The notes under the pieces: model-generated
Database searches by the model: none
Told to the model about the DNA's origin: nothing
Seen by the model: the letters and a program-made list of their open reading frames with translations, nothing else
Part shown: one piece after another, positions 1-7,278 of the stretch
Layout of the letters: every line of letters begins with the position of its first letter
Numbering within the stretch: the first letter of the stretch is position 1
Virus record (IMG/VR): IMGVR_UViG_3300034684_000096
Location: 56,005-120,004 of that record
Origin: a virus
Length of the DNA stretch: 64,000 nucleotides
Reading direction: 5' to 3' (one strand)
Position numbers and translations under genes: made by a program

Positions 1-45
1 AGGCATGTACAGTATATACCTACCATTTCTCACATACCATTCCAT
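1..45 (-). CDS. start of a small gene, cut by the window edge
   Basis: Only the first 15 codons (MEWYVRNGRYILYMP) are present. The start is set by AAGGGG seven bases upstream and by a TTGACT-17-TAGAAT promoter just before it. The product is not recognisable. Confidence 0.6.
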   Translation of the reverse strand, partial: MEWYVRNGRYILYMP

Positions 46-67
46 TATCAACCCCTTATCTACTTAC

Positions 68-96
68 ATTCTACACTATTTCCCTTTGTTAGTCAA
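68..96 (-). promoter_or_regulatory. sigma70-type promoter
   Basis: Leftward TTGACT, 17-base spacer, TAGAAT. The -35 box lies inside the last codons of the gene at 76-333, so each gene of this array carries the next promoter in its 3' end. Confidence 0.7.
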
Positions 97-333
97 TACT
101 ATTTTCCTAGCTATCGCAATATCTTTTTTCATCCTCTCCATGTACTCAATCTTATTATCCACAAAAACAATTTTCTCATATCCGGTATTTACATTTCTTA
201 CGAATACATACACTACCCTTTCCCCCCATTCGGTATTTACATTATACACAACACCATTATCTCTGGTATTCTTATTCAATGCATAATTCACTATTTTCAA
301 TATGTCCTCATGATTCAATTTCTCAATTATCAT
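76..333 (-). CDS. small hypothetical protein (85 aa)
   Basis: Not recognised. It is a charged, Lys/Asn/Glu-rich soluble protein without signal peptide or membrane segment. The ATG follows AAGGAG by six bases. The protein ends in VLTNKGK, almost the same as VLTNKEK of the next gene, because both 3' ends encode the same -35 promoter box. It is part of the array of tiny leftward genes that probably act early in infection. Confidence 0.65.
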   Translation of the reverse strand: MIIEKLNHEDILKIVNYALNKNTRDNGVVYNVNTEWGERVVYVFVRNVNTGYEKIVFVDNKIEYMERMKKDIAIARKIVLTNKGK

Positions 334-349
334 ATCAACTCCTTATATA

Positions 350-556
350 CTACTTCTCTTTGTTAGTCAATACCTCTTTTACATATACATCTGAATAATC
401 ACTTCTCTCTGATTCCAAACATGCAAAATTATCTACACATGCATTGTCACATAACATACAATACAAACATTTGTTATACCATGATTCTATAGCTTCAGTT
501 ATTACCCCATGCTTACCTCGATATCTGACTTTAGTTCCTATTGCTAAATCAACCAT
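350..556 (-). CDS. small cysteine-rich hypothetical protein (68 aa)
   Basis: The N-terminal third (VDLAIGTKVRYRGKHGVITE) looks like a small beta-barrel. It is followed by CLYCMLCDNACVDNFAC, five cysteines in 17 residues that could hold a metal ion. The family is not recognised. The start follows AAGGAGATAACA and a well-formed promoter at 577-605. Confidence 0.65.
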   Translation of the reverse strand: MVDLAIGTKVRYRGKHGVITEAIESWYNKCLYCMLCDNACVDNFACLESERSDYSDVYVKEVLTNKEK

Positions 557-576
557 TGTTATCTCCTTATATGTAC

Positions 577-605
577 ATTCTATACTAGTATTAGTTATTA
601 GTCAA
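577..605 (-). promoter_or_regulatory. sigma70-type promoter
   Basis: Leftward TTGACT, 17-base spacer, TAGAAT, about 20 bases upstream of the ATG at 556. Confidence 0.75.
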
Positions 606-1028
606 GAGTAAATGAATAAATAGTTTAAATAGATAACATATAATAGATAGATAGGTATAGTGTATATACATTGTGTATACATTGCGTATTATATGGGTTG
701 TACATTACGTATAAGCAGAAGAGGCCCCTTTTGTTGGAAAAACAACATTTTCTTGCCACATGATAGATAACACCTGTTATGTATAGGTTTTATACTACCC
801 TTTATAGGTCTTATATAGGGGAAATACTATGCTATTTTATACCTTTTAGGGGTTGCAATCGCGTCTCTCGGTACATTTTTGTAGCCCAAAGCCCCTATAT
901 AGCCCACTGTAGCCTATGCTCCTTTCCCTACACGAGCCTTAGCTACCCTAGGCTGTATCCCTACCTTACTCTACCCCTAAAACGCCGTAGAAGCCCATTT
1001 TAGAGCCTTAGAGAGCACCTAAAAACAC

Positions 1029-1083
1029 CCATTTTACCCTTATTTTTAGCAACTTTAGCTCCATTTTACCCTTATTTTTAGCA
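1029..1083. repeat. 23-bp direct repeat, two copies
   Basis: Two identical copies beginning CCATTTTACCCTTATTTTTA, spaced 32 bp apart start to start. Confidence 0.8.
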
Positions 1084-1477
1084 TGTTTGGTCCTATCTGT
1101 AACACATATTGCACAAAATATATCTAAGGCACTATTAAATTGTGCGCAATATATCTATGGTGCTAGTGGTGTTTCAGATACTATCTTCTTATAGGGCTAT
1201 GACTTATGACATATGTTTAATTCCTAGTAACATGGTGGGTTTTGACATATGACATATGACATTGTCAAGTCCGACTCTAGGCATATATCTTATTACCCTG
1301 CGTATTGTATAGGTAAAACCCTATATATACCTTGCGTATTGGTCCAGCTACGTTTCCTCTATGGTGTTTTGTTCGTGTGAAGCATGATAGGCAAATAGAG
1401 CTGTTATTTAGCTATCGGTTAGCTTTAGCTCATTTCCTCTATGGGGTTTTTTTAGAGTATTTTGTACCTTCATTTGA

Positions 1478-1577
1478 GAGCGTTATTTGAGGGTGTAAGA
1501 TTTGCATAGGGGCAAAATATTTTTACCCCGTACAAAAAAGTAGAGATTTCGGGGTGTTGACCCTCAAATAAACGCTC
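1478..1577. repeat. long inverted repeat
   Basis: GAGCGTTATTTGAGGGT at 1478-1494 is matched by ACCCTCAAATAAACGCTC at 1560-1577, 17 paired bases with one bulge. The 65-base loop contains a smaller GGGG/CCCC hairpin. Confidence 0.75.
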
Positions 1578-1639
1578 TATTTACAGGTTGGCTGAAATTC
1601 AAACAAAAGCAGCGGTACAAAAATGAAGATACAAAGAAA

Positions 1640-1678
1640 GCCCCTCTACTGGAAATGACTAGAAACCAGTAGAGGGGC
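1640..1678 (-). terminator. Rho-independent terminator
   Basis: A perfect 13-bp stem (GCCCCTCTACTGG) around a 13-base loop, followed leftward by TTTCTTTG. It closes the four-gene operon 3058 to 1699. Confidence 0.8.
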
Positions 1679-1698
1679 AAAGGGTATATAAAGAGAGA

Positions 1699-2178
1699 CT
1701 AGGTAATTTTAAGGTTTTGACGTTTCTTAGTAATGGCTTTACTAAGGCTGTGCCAATACTCACATCCTTCATCTGTAGTTTCCCATTCAAACAAACAGTC
1801 GACGTTAGAAGATTCAAGAAGTATATTGAATACTTCAGCGTCTACATCATATTTGTATTCAGCATTACACACGTTTCTGATAATCTTATCCAGTACCTCT
1901 TCAGTCAACCACTGTGTGTAATGTGCATAACCATTGATATCATCTTTGAAGTAGTTGATATAGTCATCATACTCTTCAATGGGTTTGGCTTCATAGGTGC
2001 CATACATGGAGTCTACTCCATTGAGTACTGAAGCAATGAATTCCGCATTCTTCATATCTGTGGTATAGAGATTAGATTTGTCTTTCGTCTTCTTTACAAG
2101 CTCTCCATCATTGTCAAGTACAAACTTTTCACCTTGTAATGCACCACACGTTACTTCATGTTCGATATAATATTCCAT
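1699..2178 (-). CDS. hypothetical protein (159 aa)
   Basis: Last gene of a four-gene leftward operon. The start is taken as MEYYIEH because AAAGGAG sits nine bases upstream; a longer in-frame start would swallow that site. An LYTTDMKNAEFIASVLN segment resembles the LFTEEQA..I..AF motif of the two preceding genes, so the operon seems to hold divergent paralogues. Acidic and soluble. Function unknown. Confidence 0.65.
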   Translation of the reverse strand: MEYYIEHEVTCGALQGEKFVLDNDGELVKKTKDKSNLYTTDMKNAEFIASVLNGVDSMYGTYEAKPIEEYDDYINYFKDDINGYAHYTQWLTEEVLDKIIRNVCNAEYKYDVDAEVFNILLESSNVDCLFEWETTDEGCEYWHSLSKAITKKRQNLKIT

Positions 2179-2191
2179 ACTGTTTACTCCT

Positions 2192-2488
2192 TTAGTCTTC
2201 AAACCAAAAGCTTAATCTTGTTTTAGCTTCATTTGTTTTATCTTGTAATTGGTCCTCAAATACCTTCTGTTCTTCCATGATGGTAGGAAGCTCAGAGATA
2301 TGATGAAAAGTCAAGTATTCACCTAAAGAGTCAATGAACAAGTCAGAGAAAGCATGAGTGATACATAAGGCCATTTCTTCAGTGAATAGCATCGGTTCTG
2401 GTATACCATTGTAGTGGAAGTATTTATCCGTTTCCAGAATAGCTACACCAGTGTATGGATTGGTGTATACAATAAAGTATTGTTTCAT
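2192..2488 (-). CDS. hypothetical protein, TEE-A motif family (98 aa)
   Basis: Not recognised. MKQYFIVYTNPYTG is followed by MLFTEEMALCITHAFSD, a motif shared with the neighbours at 2485-2850 and 2861-3058. The start overlaps the stop of the upstream gene by four bases with GGAG before it, so translation is probably coupled. Confidence 0.65.
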   Translation of the reverse strand: MKQYFIVYTNPYTGVAILETDKYFHYNGIPEPMLFTEEMALCITHAFSDLFIDSLGEYLTFHHISELPTIMEEQKVFEDQLQDKTNEAKTRLSFWFED

Positions 2489-2850
2489 AGTTTCTCCTTT
2501 ACACCAAGTACCATATAATCATTACTAAAGGCTTTGGCAATGATTAGTGCTTGTTCTTCAGTGAATAGCAAAGGAGGTGTGTTGTATGTACTATGAAAAC
2601 AACCATCAGTTCCTAAATACCTATCACCTAATGCTTTAGCGATACCAATGAATGAAGCAACAATCATATATTGAGTATCATCTACGTCTTTCAACCATGC
2701 GTCAGAAATTCCATAACCCAATGCCCTACACTGTTCTACAGGCATACCGTCACATGCATGAGGCCAAAGGTACTCACGTCTTCTTTCTTTAGCTTCTGGA
2801 TATAGACGGTTCATATCCTCTAGGTAAGTCTCTCTATCAAATACTTTCAT
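2485..2850 (-). CDS. hypothetical protein, TEE-A motif family (121 aa)
   Basis: Not recognised. The start at MKVFDRE follows AAGGAGAGACAA, the standard leader of this region; a longer reading frame starts inside the upstream gene and is not used. Near the C-terminus LLFTEEQALIIAKAFSN repeats the motif seen in the two neighbouring proteins. Confidence 0.65.
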   Translation of the reverse strand: MKVFDRETYLEDMNRLYPEAKERRREYLWPHACDGMPVEQCRALGYGISDAWLKDVDDTQYMIVASFIGIAKALGDRYLGTDGCFHSTYNTPPLLFTEEQALIIAKAFSNDYMVLGVKEKL

Positions 2851-2860
2851 TTGTCTCTCC

Positions 2861-3058
2861 TTATACCTGTACTGCATTGTATAGGCATTCGTATGAAGCA
2901 TCAACATATCTAAGTGCCATACAGATTGCTTCCGCCTGTTCCCTTGTCATGATGAACATGTCTGTTGCATGCTGGTATGTCTTGAACCCCTCATCCATGC
3001 ACAAGTAGAGGCATGGTTGCTCTTGGTCTGCTGGTGTAAGTTGTACTGTGTATCCCAT
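2861..3058 (-). CDS. hypothetical protein, TEE-A motif family (65 aa)
   Basis: First gene of the four-gene operon. FIMTREQAEAICMALRY corresponds to the motif in the next two genes. It lies directly behind a promoter with an inverted repeat (3084-3118) and AAGGAGAGACAA. Function unknown. Confidence 0.65.
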   Translation of the reverse strand: MGYTVQLTPADQEQPCLYLCMDEGFKTYQHATDMFIMTREQAEAICMALRYVDASYECLYNAVQV

Positions 3059-3083
3059 ATTGTTTGTCTCTCCTTATAATTCA

Positions 3084-3118
3084 AGTATATCATAGGGTTG
3101 GTTGTTAGTCAACCCTAT
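3084..3118 (-). promoter_or_regulatory. promoter with inverted repeat over the -35 box
   Basis: TTGACT-17-TATACT. The -35 box is part of the inverted repeat ATAGGGTTG / CAACCCTAT (3092-3118), which also fills the spacer. A protein binding the repeat would block RNA polymerase, so this is a candidate operator. Confidence 0.7.
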
Positions 3119-3132
3119 TTGTAGAAGTTTTT

Positions 3133-3336
3133 CTAGTTTCTGTGCCGGAAATACAGTTCTTTGATTGGTGCATACATATCAAAATCTTCTATTTTCTGTA
3201 TGACTTCATTCATTATCTGTCTTGTCTTCTTTTCCCCTACTTCATTGTACAGGGTTGGTACAATAGCTTCCATCATCATGCTTGACATCAGGGACATACT
3301 CTCTTCAATCAATTGCAATACTTTTTCATCACTCAT
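3133..3336 (-). CDS. small hypothetical helical protein (67 aa)
   Basis: Not recognised. Methionine-rich helical N-terminus (SMSLMSSMMMEA), then a basic and acidic helical tail. Own promoter at 3359-3387 and AAGGAGAGACAAAC before the ATG. Confidence 0.6.
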   Translation of the reverse strand: MSDEKVLQLIEESMSLMSSMMMEAIVPTLYNEVGEKKTRQIMNEVIQKIEDFDMYAPIKELYFRHRN

Positions 3337-3358
3337 GTTTGTCTCTCCTTATGGTTCT

Positions 3359-3387
3359 ATAATACCATAGTTTATGAATACTGTCAA
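3359..3387 (-). promoter_or_regulatory. sigma70-type promoter
   Basis: TTGACA-17-TATTAT, leftward; no inverted repeat around this -35 box. Confidence 0.75.
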
Positions 3388-3390
3388 TAC

Positions 3391-3597
3391 CTAAAGATTG
3401 AACACTTTATTCAATCTTTCTACTAATAGAAGTACAGGACACGTTTCACAATGGTCATAGGCATTGTTATCTACCGGACAATTTAAACAGAATTCATCCA
3501 ACTCATTGATGACTTGTTTCGCTTCCTCTTCAGTAGTGGGTACTACGATGGAAGTGTTTCTTCCTTGCGCTTCTAGGTAAATAGTGTTTACGTTCAT
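3391..3597 (-). CDS. small CxxC...CxxC protein (68 aa)
   Basis: Residues about 37-53 read CLNCPVDNNAYDHCETC, a C-x2-C-x10-C-x2-C zinc-ribbon-like pattern; the N-terminus is a short beta-rich segment. No family is recognised. A small metal-binding protein that touches nucleic acid or protein is plausible but inferred. Own promoter at 3617-3645. Confidence 0.65.
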   Translation of the reverse strand: MNVNTIYLEAQGRNTSIVVPTTEEEAKQVINELDEFCLNCPVDNNAYDHCETCPVLLLVERLNKVFNL

Positions 3598-3616
3598 AAT
3601 TGCTCCTTATGTTTCT

Positions 3617-3645
3617 ATAATACAATGGTTTAGGTGATTAGTCAA
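3617..3645 (-). promoter_or_regulatory. sigma70-type promoter
   Basis: TTGACT-17-TATTAT, leftward, with -35 inside the last codons of the gene at 3638-4171. Confidence 0.75.
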
Positions 3646-4171
3646 TAGGTAAACCGAAGATTTCCCTAACTATATTTCCCAATGGTTCAGTGTACTGGTC
3701 AATATCTACAGTTTCGTTAACAATACCTTGTAAGAATGCATTATACTCATAATCTGGCATTGTCTTGGAATTCTTAATCATACGGAAGGTAATGTAGTTT
3801 GTACCATCGTGGTGCATACCTTTGGCTTTGAATTCATTCCCCTCTAGGTAATACATACCATAGTCTTGGTGGTGGTTAGGGTGAATACAGTTGCTTAAGT
3901 TATAATCCAACAGACTGAAGCCTTGCTTCCTTCCATTCCATAATCCTAGGCTTGCGATAGCAATAATCCTACCTTCCAGTTCCTTATCCAAAGTATATTT
4001 CAATTCATCTAATTGGAATTCAAGGTCAGCTGCTATAAAGTTCCATGCCTCATAATCAGATACACTAGCAATAGTTTCTTCCACATCATCTGATAAGTCA
4101 AACAATTGCTCTTTTGCTTCCTGTACTGCTTCTTCACTATAAGCGTTTTCATTGCTCCATAAAATAATCAT
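3638..4171 (-). CDS. hypothetical protein (177 aa)
   Basis: Not recognised. An acidic helical N-terminal half is followed by a His/Tyr-rich stretch (NCIHPNHHQDYGMYYLEGNEF) and a C-terminal helical part. Its start overlaps the upstream gene's stop by four bases, so the pair 4425-3638 is a coupled two-gene operon. Confidence 0.65.
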   Translation of the reverse strand: MIILWSNENAYSEEAVQEAKEQLFDLSDDVEETIASVSDYEAWNFIAADLEFQLDELKYTLDKELEGRIIAIASLGLWNGRKQGFSLLDYNLSNCIHPNHHQDYGMYYLEGNEFKAKGMHHDGTNYITFRMIKNSKTMPDYEYNAFLQGIVNETVDIDQYTEPLGNIVREIFGLPID

Positions 4172-4425
4172 TTGTTTCTCTCCTGTATGTTTTGCATTCT
4201 CTTTCTATGAATACGGATACTTTCATTCAACTCTTCAATCATAGTTTCAATAGTACTATAGAAGCTATCCCATTCTAGAGTACGTGCAACCCCTATGGTG
4301 GTTTCTGGACTGTAGAATTCAACTTCAAGGTTGTCTTGCTCATAACCGATAAATACTTTCATGGTATCAGTTTCTAGGTCCAAAAGCTCTGCAATCATTC
4401 TCTTCACCTTGTCTTGGTAATTCAT
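4168..4425 (-). CDS. hypothetical protein (85 aa)
   Basis: Not recognised. A mostly helical, charged small protein with a basic C-terminus (IRIHRKRMQNIQERNK). First gene of a two-gene operon behind the promoter at 4451-4479. Confidence 0.6.
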   Translation of the reverse strand: MNYQDKVKRMIAELLDLETDTMKVFIGYEQDNLEVEFYSPETTIGVARTLEWDSFYSTIETMIEELNESIRIHRKRMQNIQERNK

Positions 4426-4450
4426 TTGCTTTCCCTCTCTTTATAACTCT

Positions 4451-4486
4451 ATTGTACCATAGGGGTTGGTTGTTGTCAACCCCTAT
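4451..4486 (-). promoter_or_regulatory. promoter with inverted repeat over the -35 box
   Basis: TTGACA-17-TACAAT. The repeat ATAGGGGTTG / CAACCCCTAT (4459-4486) spans the -35 box and spacer. It has one more G:C pair than the copy at 3092-3118, changed on both arms. Confidence 0.7.
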
Positions 4487-4499
4487 TTCAGAAGTTTTT

Positions 4500-4826
4500 C
4501 TAAATAATCGCTAGAGCATAAGGTACATAGTTTCCACAGTTGTCACTAATCTCTAGGTTTGCATACAACTTGGCCAAAGCGTCAGTATAAGAGGTTGCAT
4601 CGTGCACAATCTTCTTGCTTGCTTCAGAAACATGCAGAAGGTTTAAAGCATTCAACAACGCTTGTTGATAGTCATATTTTTGCCACGACCGATTAACCCA
4701 TGAATACGTTCCACGCACCGCATGTACCATTTCATAATCAGAATCAAACAATGAGATAGTTACAAACTCATAAGAATATGCTTTGGTGGTCTTGTCTCTC
4801 GTAGTGAAAATAATTGTGTTAGCCAT
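4500..4826 (-). CDS. hypothetical protein (108 aa)
   Basis: Not recognised. The start is put at MANTIIF: an upstream in-frame ATG falls inside the -10 region of the promoter at 4850-4878 and could not be on the transcript. The protein looks like a compact mixed alpha/beta domain without known motifs. Confidence 0.65.
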   Translation of the reverse strand: MANTIIFTTRDKTTKAYSYEFVTISLFDSDYEMVHAVRGTYSWVNRSWQKYDYQQALLNALNLLHVSEASKKIVHDATSYTDALAKLYANLEISDNCGNYVPYALAII

Positions 4827-4849
4827 TTGTTTTCCCTCTTTATAATTCA

Positions 4850-4885
4850 AGTATACCATAGGGGTTGGTTTAAGTCAACCCCTAT
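4850..4885 (-). promoter_or_regulatory. promoter with inverted repeat over the -35 box
   Basis: TTGACT-17-TATACT with the GGGGTTG / CAACCCC inverted repeat around the -35 box. Its -10 box decides the start of the gene at 4826. Confidence 0.7.
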
Positions 4886-4897
4886 TTGATAAGTTTT

Positions 4898-5212
4898 TTA
4901 GAAAAACATAGTAATGTTAGTCCCCAATGTATGATGAATTCGTACAAGGAATTCCCCTGCAAGTGAATTAGCATTCATGATACTGTTTACTTCACTGTAC
5001 CATCTATTCATACAGAAGCCATCACCATAAAATTGGTAGGCATCATCATAGAACCTAATACCTCTTTGGGTAATTTCCCCGTCTTTGGTGAATTGTACCC
5101 CATACAACTCACCTTCCTCACTGGTATTAGTGATATAGCCGAAAGTTGCTTTCTTTTCTTTTACCGCTTCCATTTCTGCAAGTACTCTAAATTTGAATTC
5201 TTCTTTAGTCAT
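4898..5212 (-). CDS. hypothetical protein (104 aa)
   Basis: Not recognised. A helical N-terminus is followed by a beta-rich Gly/Tyr/Phe part (VQFTKDGEITQRGIRFYDD). Transcribed from one side of a bidirectional promoter whose other side drives the orphan RNA at 5351. Confidence 0.65.
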   Translation of the reverse strand: MTKEEFKFRVLAEMEAVKEKKATFGYITNTSEEGELYGVQFTKDGEITQRGIRFYDDAYQFYGDGFCMNRWYSEVNSIMNANSLAGEFLVRIHHTLGTNITMFF

Positions 5213-5242
5213 TGTTGTTTCTCCTTGTTCTCTTTATACCTA

Positions 5243-5271
5243 ATTCTACCATGTATAAGGTATGGTGTCAA
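5243..5271 (-). promoter_or_regulatory. sigma70-type promoter, leftward half of a divergent pair
   Basis: TTGACA-17-TAGAAT. Its -35 box is separated from the rightward -35 box at 5316 by a 44-bp A/T tract that could serve both as UP element. Confidence 0.75.
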
Positions 5272-5315
5272 TAGTATTTGAAAAAATAAATAAAAAAGTT
5301 TTTTCTTTTTAGGTA

Positions 5316-5344
5316 TTGACAACGGTGTGAAAGTATGATATACT
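5316..5344 (+). promoter_or_regulatory. sigma70-type promoter, rightward
   Basis: TTGACA-17-TATACT, a full consensus -35. There is no rightward gene downstream; it leads only into the RNA unit at 5351-5540. Confidence 0.8.
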
Positions 5345-5350
5345 GAACAA

Positions 5351-5540
5351 AAAAGACTTTATTTTTTCTTAAATTTGTATACAGATTAACGTATGACTTA
5401 TGTCATATGTCAGAAGTTCGGAAGTCATAAGTTCTGACATATGTCATAAGCTAACTTCTCACATAAAAAAGCCAACTTTTGACATATGTCATATGACAAG
5501 CGCGAAGACCGATATATGATAATATATCGGTCTTCAATTT
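5351..5540 (+). ncRNA. orphan small RNA, family copy A
   Basis: A consensus promoter, about 190 transcribed bases without an ORF or ribosome binding site, and a hairpin terminator (5504-5535, stem GAAGACCGATATAT). The body holds several TGACATATGTCA-type palindromes, the pairing segments GAAGTT / AACTTC, and a conserved 3' part (AAAAAAGCCAACTTTTGACA ... CAAGCGCGAAGACC). The same arrangement recurs at 6524, 8241 and 10071. No Rfam-type family is recognised. That it is an RNA is inferred from promoter, terminator and conservation. Confidence 0.6.
5504..5535. terminator. terminator hairpin of RNA copy A
   Basis: 14-bp perfect stem with a 4-base loop, then AATTTAATT rightward. Because it is symmetric it may also stop leftward transcription. 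Confidence 0.7.
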
Positions 5541-5556
5541 AATTACACGCTATAAA

Positions 5557-5582
5557 ATAAGGGACTATCTCTAGTCCCTTAT
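5557..5582 (-). terminator. Rho-independent terminator
   Basis: AAGGGACTA / TAGTCCCTT stem followed leftward by ATTTTAT, just after the stop of the gene at 5589-6002. Confidence 0.75.
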
Positions 5583-5588
5583 CAGTTG

Positions 5589-6002
5589 TCACCTCATGTA
5601 CAATTTAATTGGTTCTTTCTCTGATGGAATTTTTACCAAGAAGGTATTGACTCCAGTCTCTCTATCACAGTCAATTTCCATTTGCTCTATCAATTCCCAT
5701 TTGTCGGAATATTCATCAGAATAAGCAATGAGCCTATCTGGTTGTTTCTTTGAACGTTTGATGTTCATAGTTATTCCGGAATCAGAAACCAAGAATACCC
5801 ATGAATAATTACCATCATCATCTAATGAATAATCATTGATGACTACCATGTACAAGTATTCGCTTAAGTATTCATTCCATTCTCTATCGTCAACAATCTT
5901 CTGGAAGTCTTCCATGGAAGGATTGAACAGCGTAATGTGAGTGTTATGTGCTCCTTCTGTGAAGTTTCCACCATTTTTCTTTTTCCAGTCTTGAATAGTC
6001 AT
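5589..6002 (-). CDS. hypothetical protein (137 aa)
   Basis: Not recognised. It has many aromatic and acidic residues and alternating strands, and may be a single alpha/beta domain. Own promoter with inverted repeat (6025-6059) and own terminator, so it is a one-gene unit. Confidence 0.65.
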   Translation of the reverse strand: MTIQDWKKKNGGNFTEGAHNTHITLFNPSMEDFQKIVDDREWNEYLSEYLYMVVINDYSLDDDGNYSWVFLVSDSGITMNIKRSKKQPDRLIAYSDEYSDKWELIEQMEIDCDRETGVNTFLVKIPSEKEPIKLYMR

Positions 6003-6024
6003 TGTTATCTCTCCTTATAATTCA

Positions 6025-6059
6025 AGTATAGCATAGGGTTGGTTGTTAGTCAACCCTAT
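6025..6059 (-). promoter_or_regulatory. promoter with inverted repeat over the -35 box
   Basis: TTGACT-17-TATACT with ATAGGGTTG / CAACCCTAT around the -35, nearly identical to 3084-3118. Confidence 0.7.
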
Positions 6060-6071
6060 TTCATAAGTTTT

Positions 6072-6386
6072 TTAGATAAATTCTACTTTCATGTATTGCT
6101 CACTAATCATGATACAATCTTGTTTGAGGATATTTTTCAATACTTGTGCTATGTTGTTAGCTTGGAAGTCATTGTCCATAACTTCCAATACATAGGAAGT
6201 CTCTTGTACACCATTCCAATAACCATCAGTGGTATACAGTGTATATCCTTCCCATTGGGTATTGTGTCTGTTGTACGCTTCCCTAGCTATTTCTATAGCG
6301 TTTACAACTTCTTCTTTTGTGAAAGTCTGTTTGACTTCTGAATTGCTACCAGTCTGTGAACCAATGTAAAGTTTTGTTACTTTCAT
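6072..6386 (-). CDS. hypothetical protein (104 aa)
   Basis: Not recognised. The QTFTKEEVVNAIEIAREAYN segment resembles the FTEEQA motif of the 1.7-3.1 kb proteins, so it may be a distant relative. Leftward half of a divergent promoter whose other half drives RNA copy B. Confidence 0.6.
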   Translation of the reverse strand: MKVTKLYIGSQTGSNSEVKQTFTKEEVVNAIEIAREAYNRHNTQWEGYTLYTTDGYWNGVQETSYVLEVMDNDFQANNIAQVLKNILKQDCIMISEQYMKVEFI

Positions 6387-6415
6387 GTAGTTTCTCCTTG
6401 CTCTCTTTATACTTA

Positions 6416-6444
6416 ATATTACTATATATATAATATAGTGTCAA
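6416..6444 (-). promoter_or_regulatory. sigma70-type promoter, leftward half of a divergent pair
   Basis: TTGACA-17-TAATAT, separated by the conserved A/T tract from the rightward promoter at 6489. Confidence 0.7.
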
Positions 6445-6488
6445 TAGTATTTGAAAAAATAAGTAAAAAAGTTTTTTCTTTTTTAGTA

Positions 6489-6517
6489 TTGACAAAGTAA
6501 TAAACATATGATATACT
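6489..6517 (+). promoter_or_regulatory. sigma70-type promoter, rightward
   Basis: TTGACA-17-TATACT; drives the orphan RNA at 6524-6750. Confidence 0.8.
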
Positions 6518-6523
6518 ATAAAG

Positions 6524-6750
6524 ATATGGTTATTTTTATATCCTAGTGTCAGTGTAGACTATGACTTATGTCATATGTGTAGGGTATGACTTATGACATC
6601 AGTATATGGTATGACATATGTCAGAAGTTCGGAATCCAGAAGTTGCACAGTTGTCATATGACATAAGTTTCCCATAAAAAGACCAACTTTTGACACATGT
6701 CATATGACAAGCGCGAAGACCAAAAATAATATATTATTTTTGGTCTTTAT
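6524..6750 (+). ncRNA. orphan small RNA, family copy B
   Basis: Same plan as copy A: consensus promoter, several TGACATATGTCA-like palindromes, CAGAAGTTCGGAA, the conserved CCAACTTTTGACA ... CAAGCGCGAAGACC 3' part and a terminator. The body is longer and diverged in the middle. The terminator overlaps the stop codon of the convergent HNH gene. Confidence 0.55.
6716..6747. terminator. bidirectional terminator, perfect 32-bp palindrome
   Basis: Arms of 16 bases (AAGACCAAAAATAATA) followed by T-rich sequence rightward. It serves RNA copy B and the leftward HNH gene, whose TAA stop lies in the stem. The same palindrome is at 8396-8427. Confidence 0.8.
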
Positions 6751-7258
6751 TAATCAATTCTCTAAATGAAGCATTATCAATGTATTCTTCTATATGCTTG
6801 CACGCGCTTACATAAATATTGTGTGCTTCCTCTTCAGTAGCATAACGACCCAAATGTATAACCTTTTTGCCTATCCGTATCTTTGCCTCGTACCTACCCT
6901 TATGTTTATCAAAATAACAACCAACAAGTTTACCTTTCCTGTGTACTTTTCGATTTTGATTATTTCCCCTATCAGTAACCAATCTTAAGTTTTCAAACCT
7001 ATTGTCAATCCTATTTCCGTTAATATGGTCAATCTGCATTCCTTCTGGAATATCTTCACCTGTTGTTAATACCCAAACAATAGTATGATAGTATATCCGC
7101 ATACTATTGAACCTTACTTGACAATAACCATTATTAGTACCATTGTTCTTAACAAGAACCCATTTAGTACTTGGGTAACTTCTCAGCCTTTCCAAAGTAC
7201 CATCCTTAAGCCTAAATACTTTCTTCAATTCCTCTACATCAATAGGTTTTCTTTTCAT
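6734..7258 (-). CDS. HNH homing endonuclease with AP2 domain
   Basis: Site-specific DNA endonuclease, probably free-standing and selfish. The HNH core (DHINGNRIDNRFENLRLVT) lies near residue 90, followed by NRKVHRKGK and an AP2-type DNA-binding domain (GCYFDKHKGRYEAKIRIGKK ... RYATEEEAHNIY). 174 residues is normal for the family. ATG at 7258 is chosen because AAGGAG is five bases upstream; the GTG at 7264 abuts it. It is preceded by a 130-base structured leader and a late-type promoter, unlike its neighbours. No group I intron core is seen around it. Confidence 0.9.
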   Translation of the reverse strand: MKRKPIDVEELKKVFRLKDGTLERLRSYPSTKWVLVKNNGTNNGYCQVRFNSMRIYYHTIVWVLTTGEDIPEGMQIDHINGNRIDNRFENLRLVTDRGNNQNRKVHRKGKLVGCYFDKHKGRYEAKIRIGKKVIHLGRYATEEEAHNIYVSACKHIEEYIDNASFRELINKDQK

Positions 7259-7278
7259 ATACACTCCTTGAAATAAAA

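Larger units (their letters stand above)
606..1639. other. 1 kb gene-free region with short repeats
   Basis: No credible gene is seen on either strand. It holds repeats of CATTGCGTAT-like words (about 670-700 and 1300-1345), a 23-bp direct repeat at 1029-1051 and 1061-1083, a degenerate copy of the TGACATATGTCA palindrome cluster (about 1190-1290), and a long inverted repeat (1478-1494 with 1560-1577). It may hold a regulatory or replication site, but nothing proves that. Confidence 0.5.

Noticed and set aside
779-1003. Rightward 74-residue reading frame in the left gene-free region
   Set aside because: No ribosome site, odd composition (many Pro, Tyr, Arg), and it overlaps repeats.
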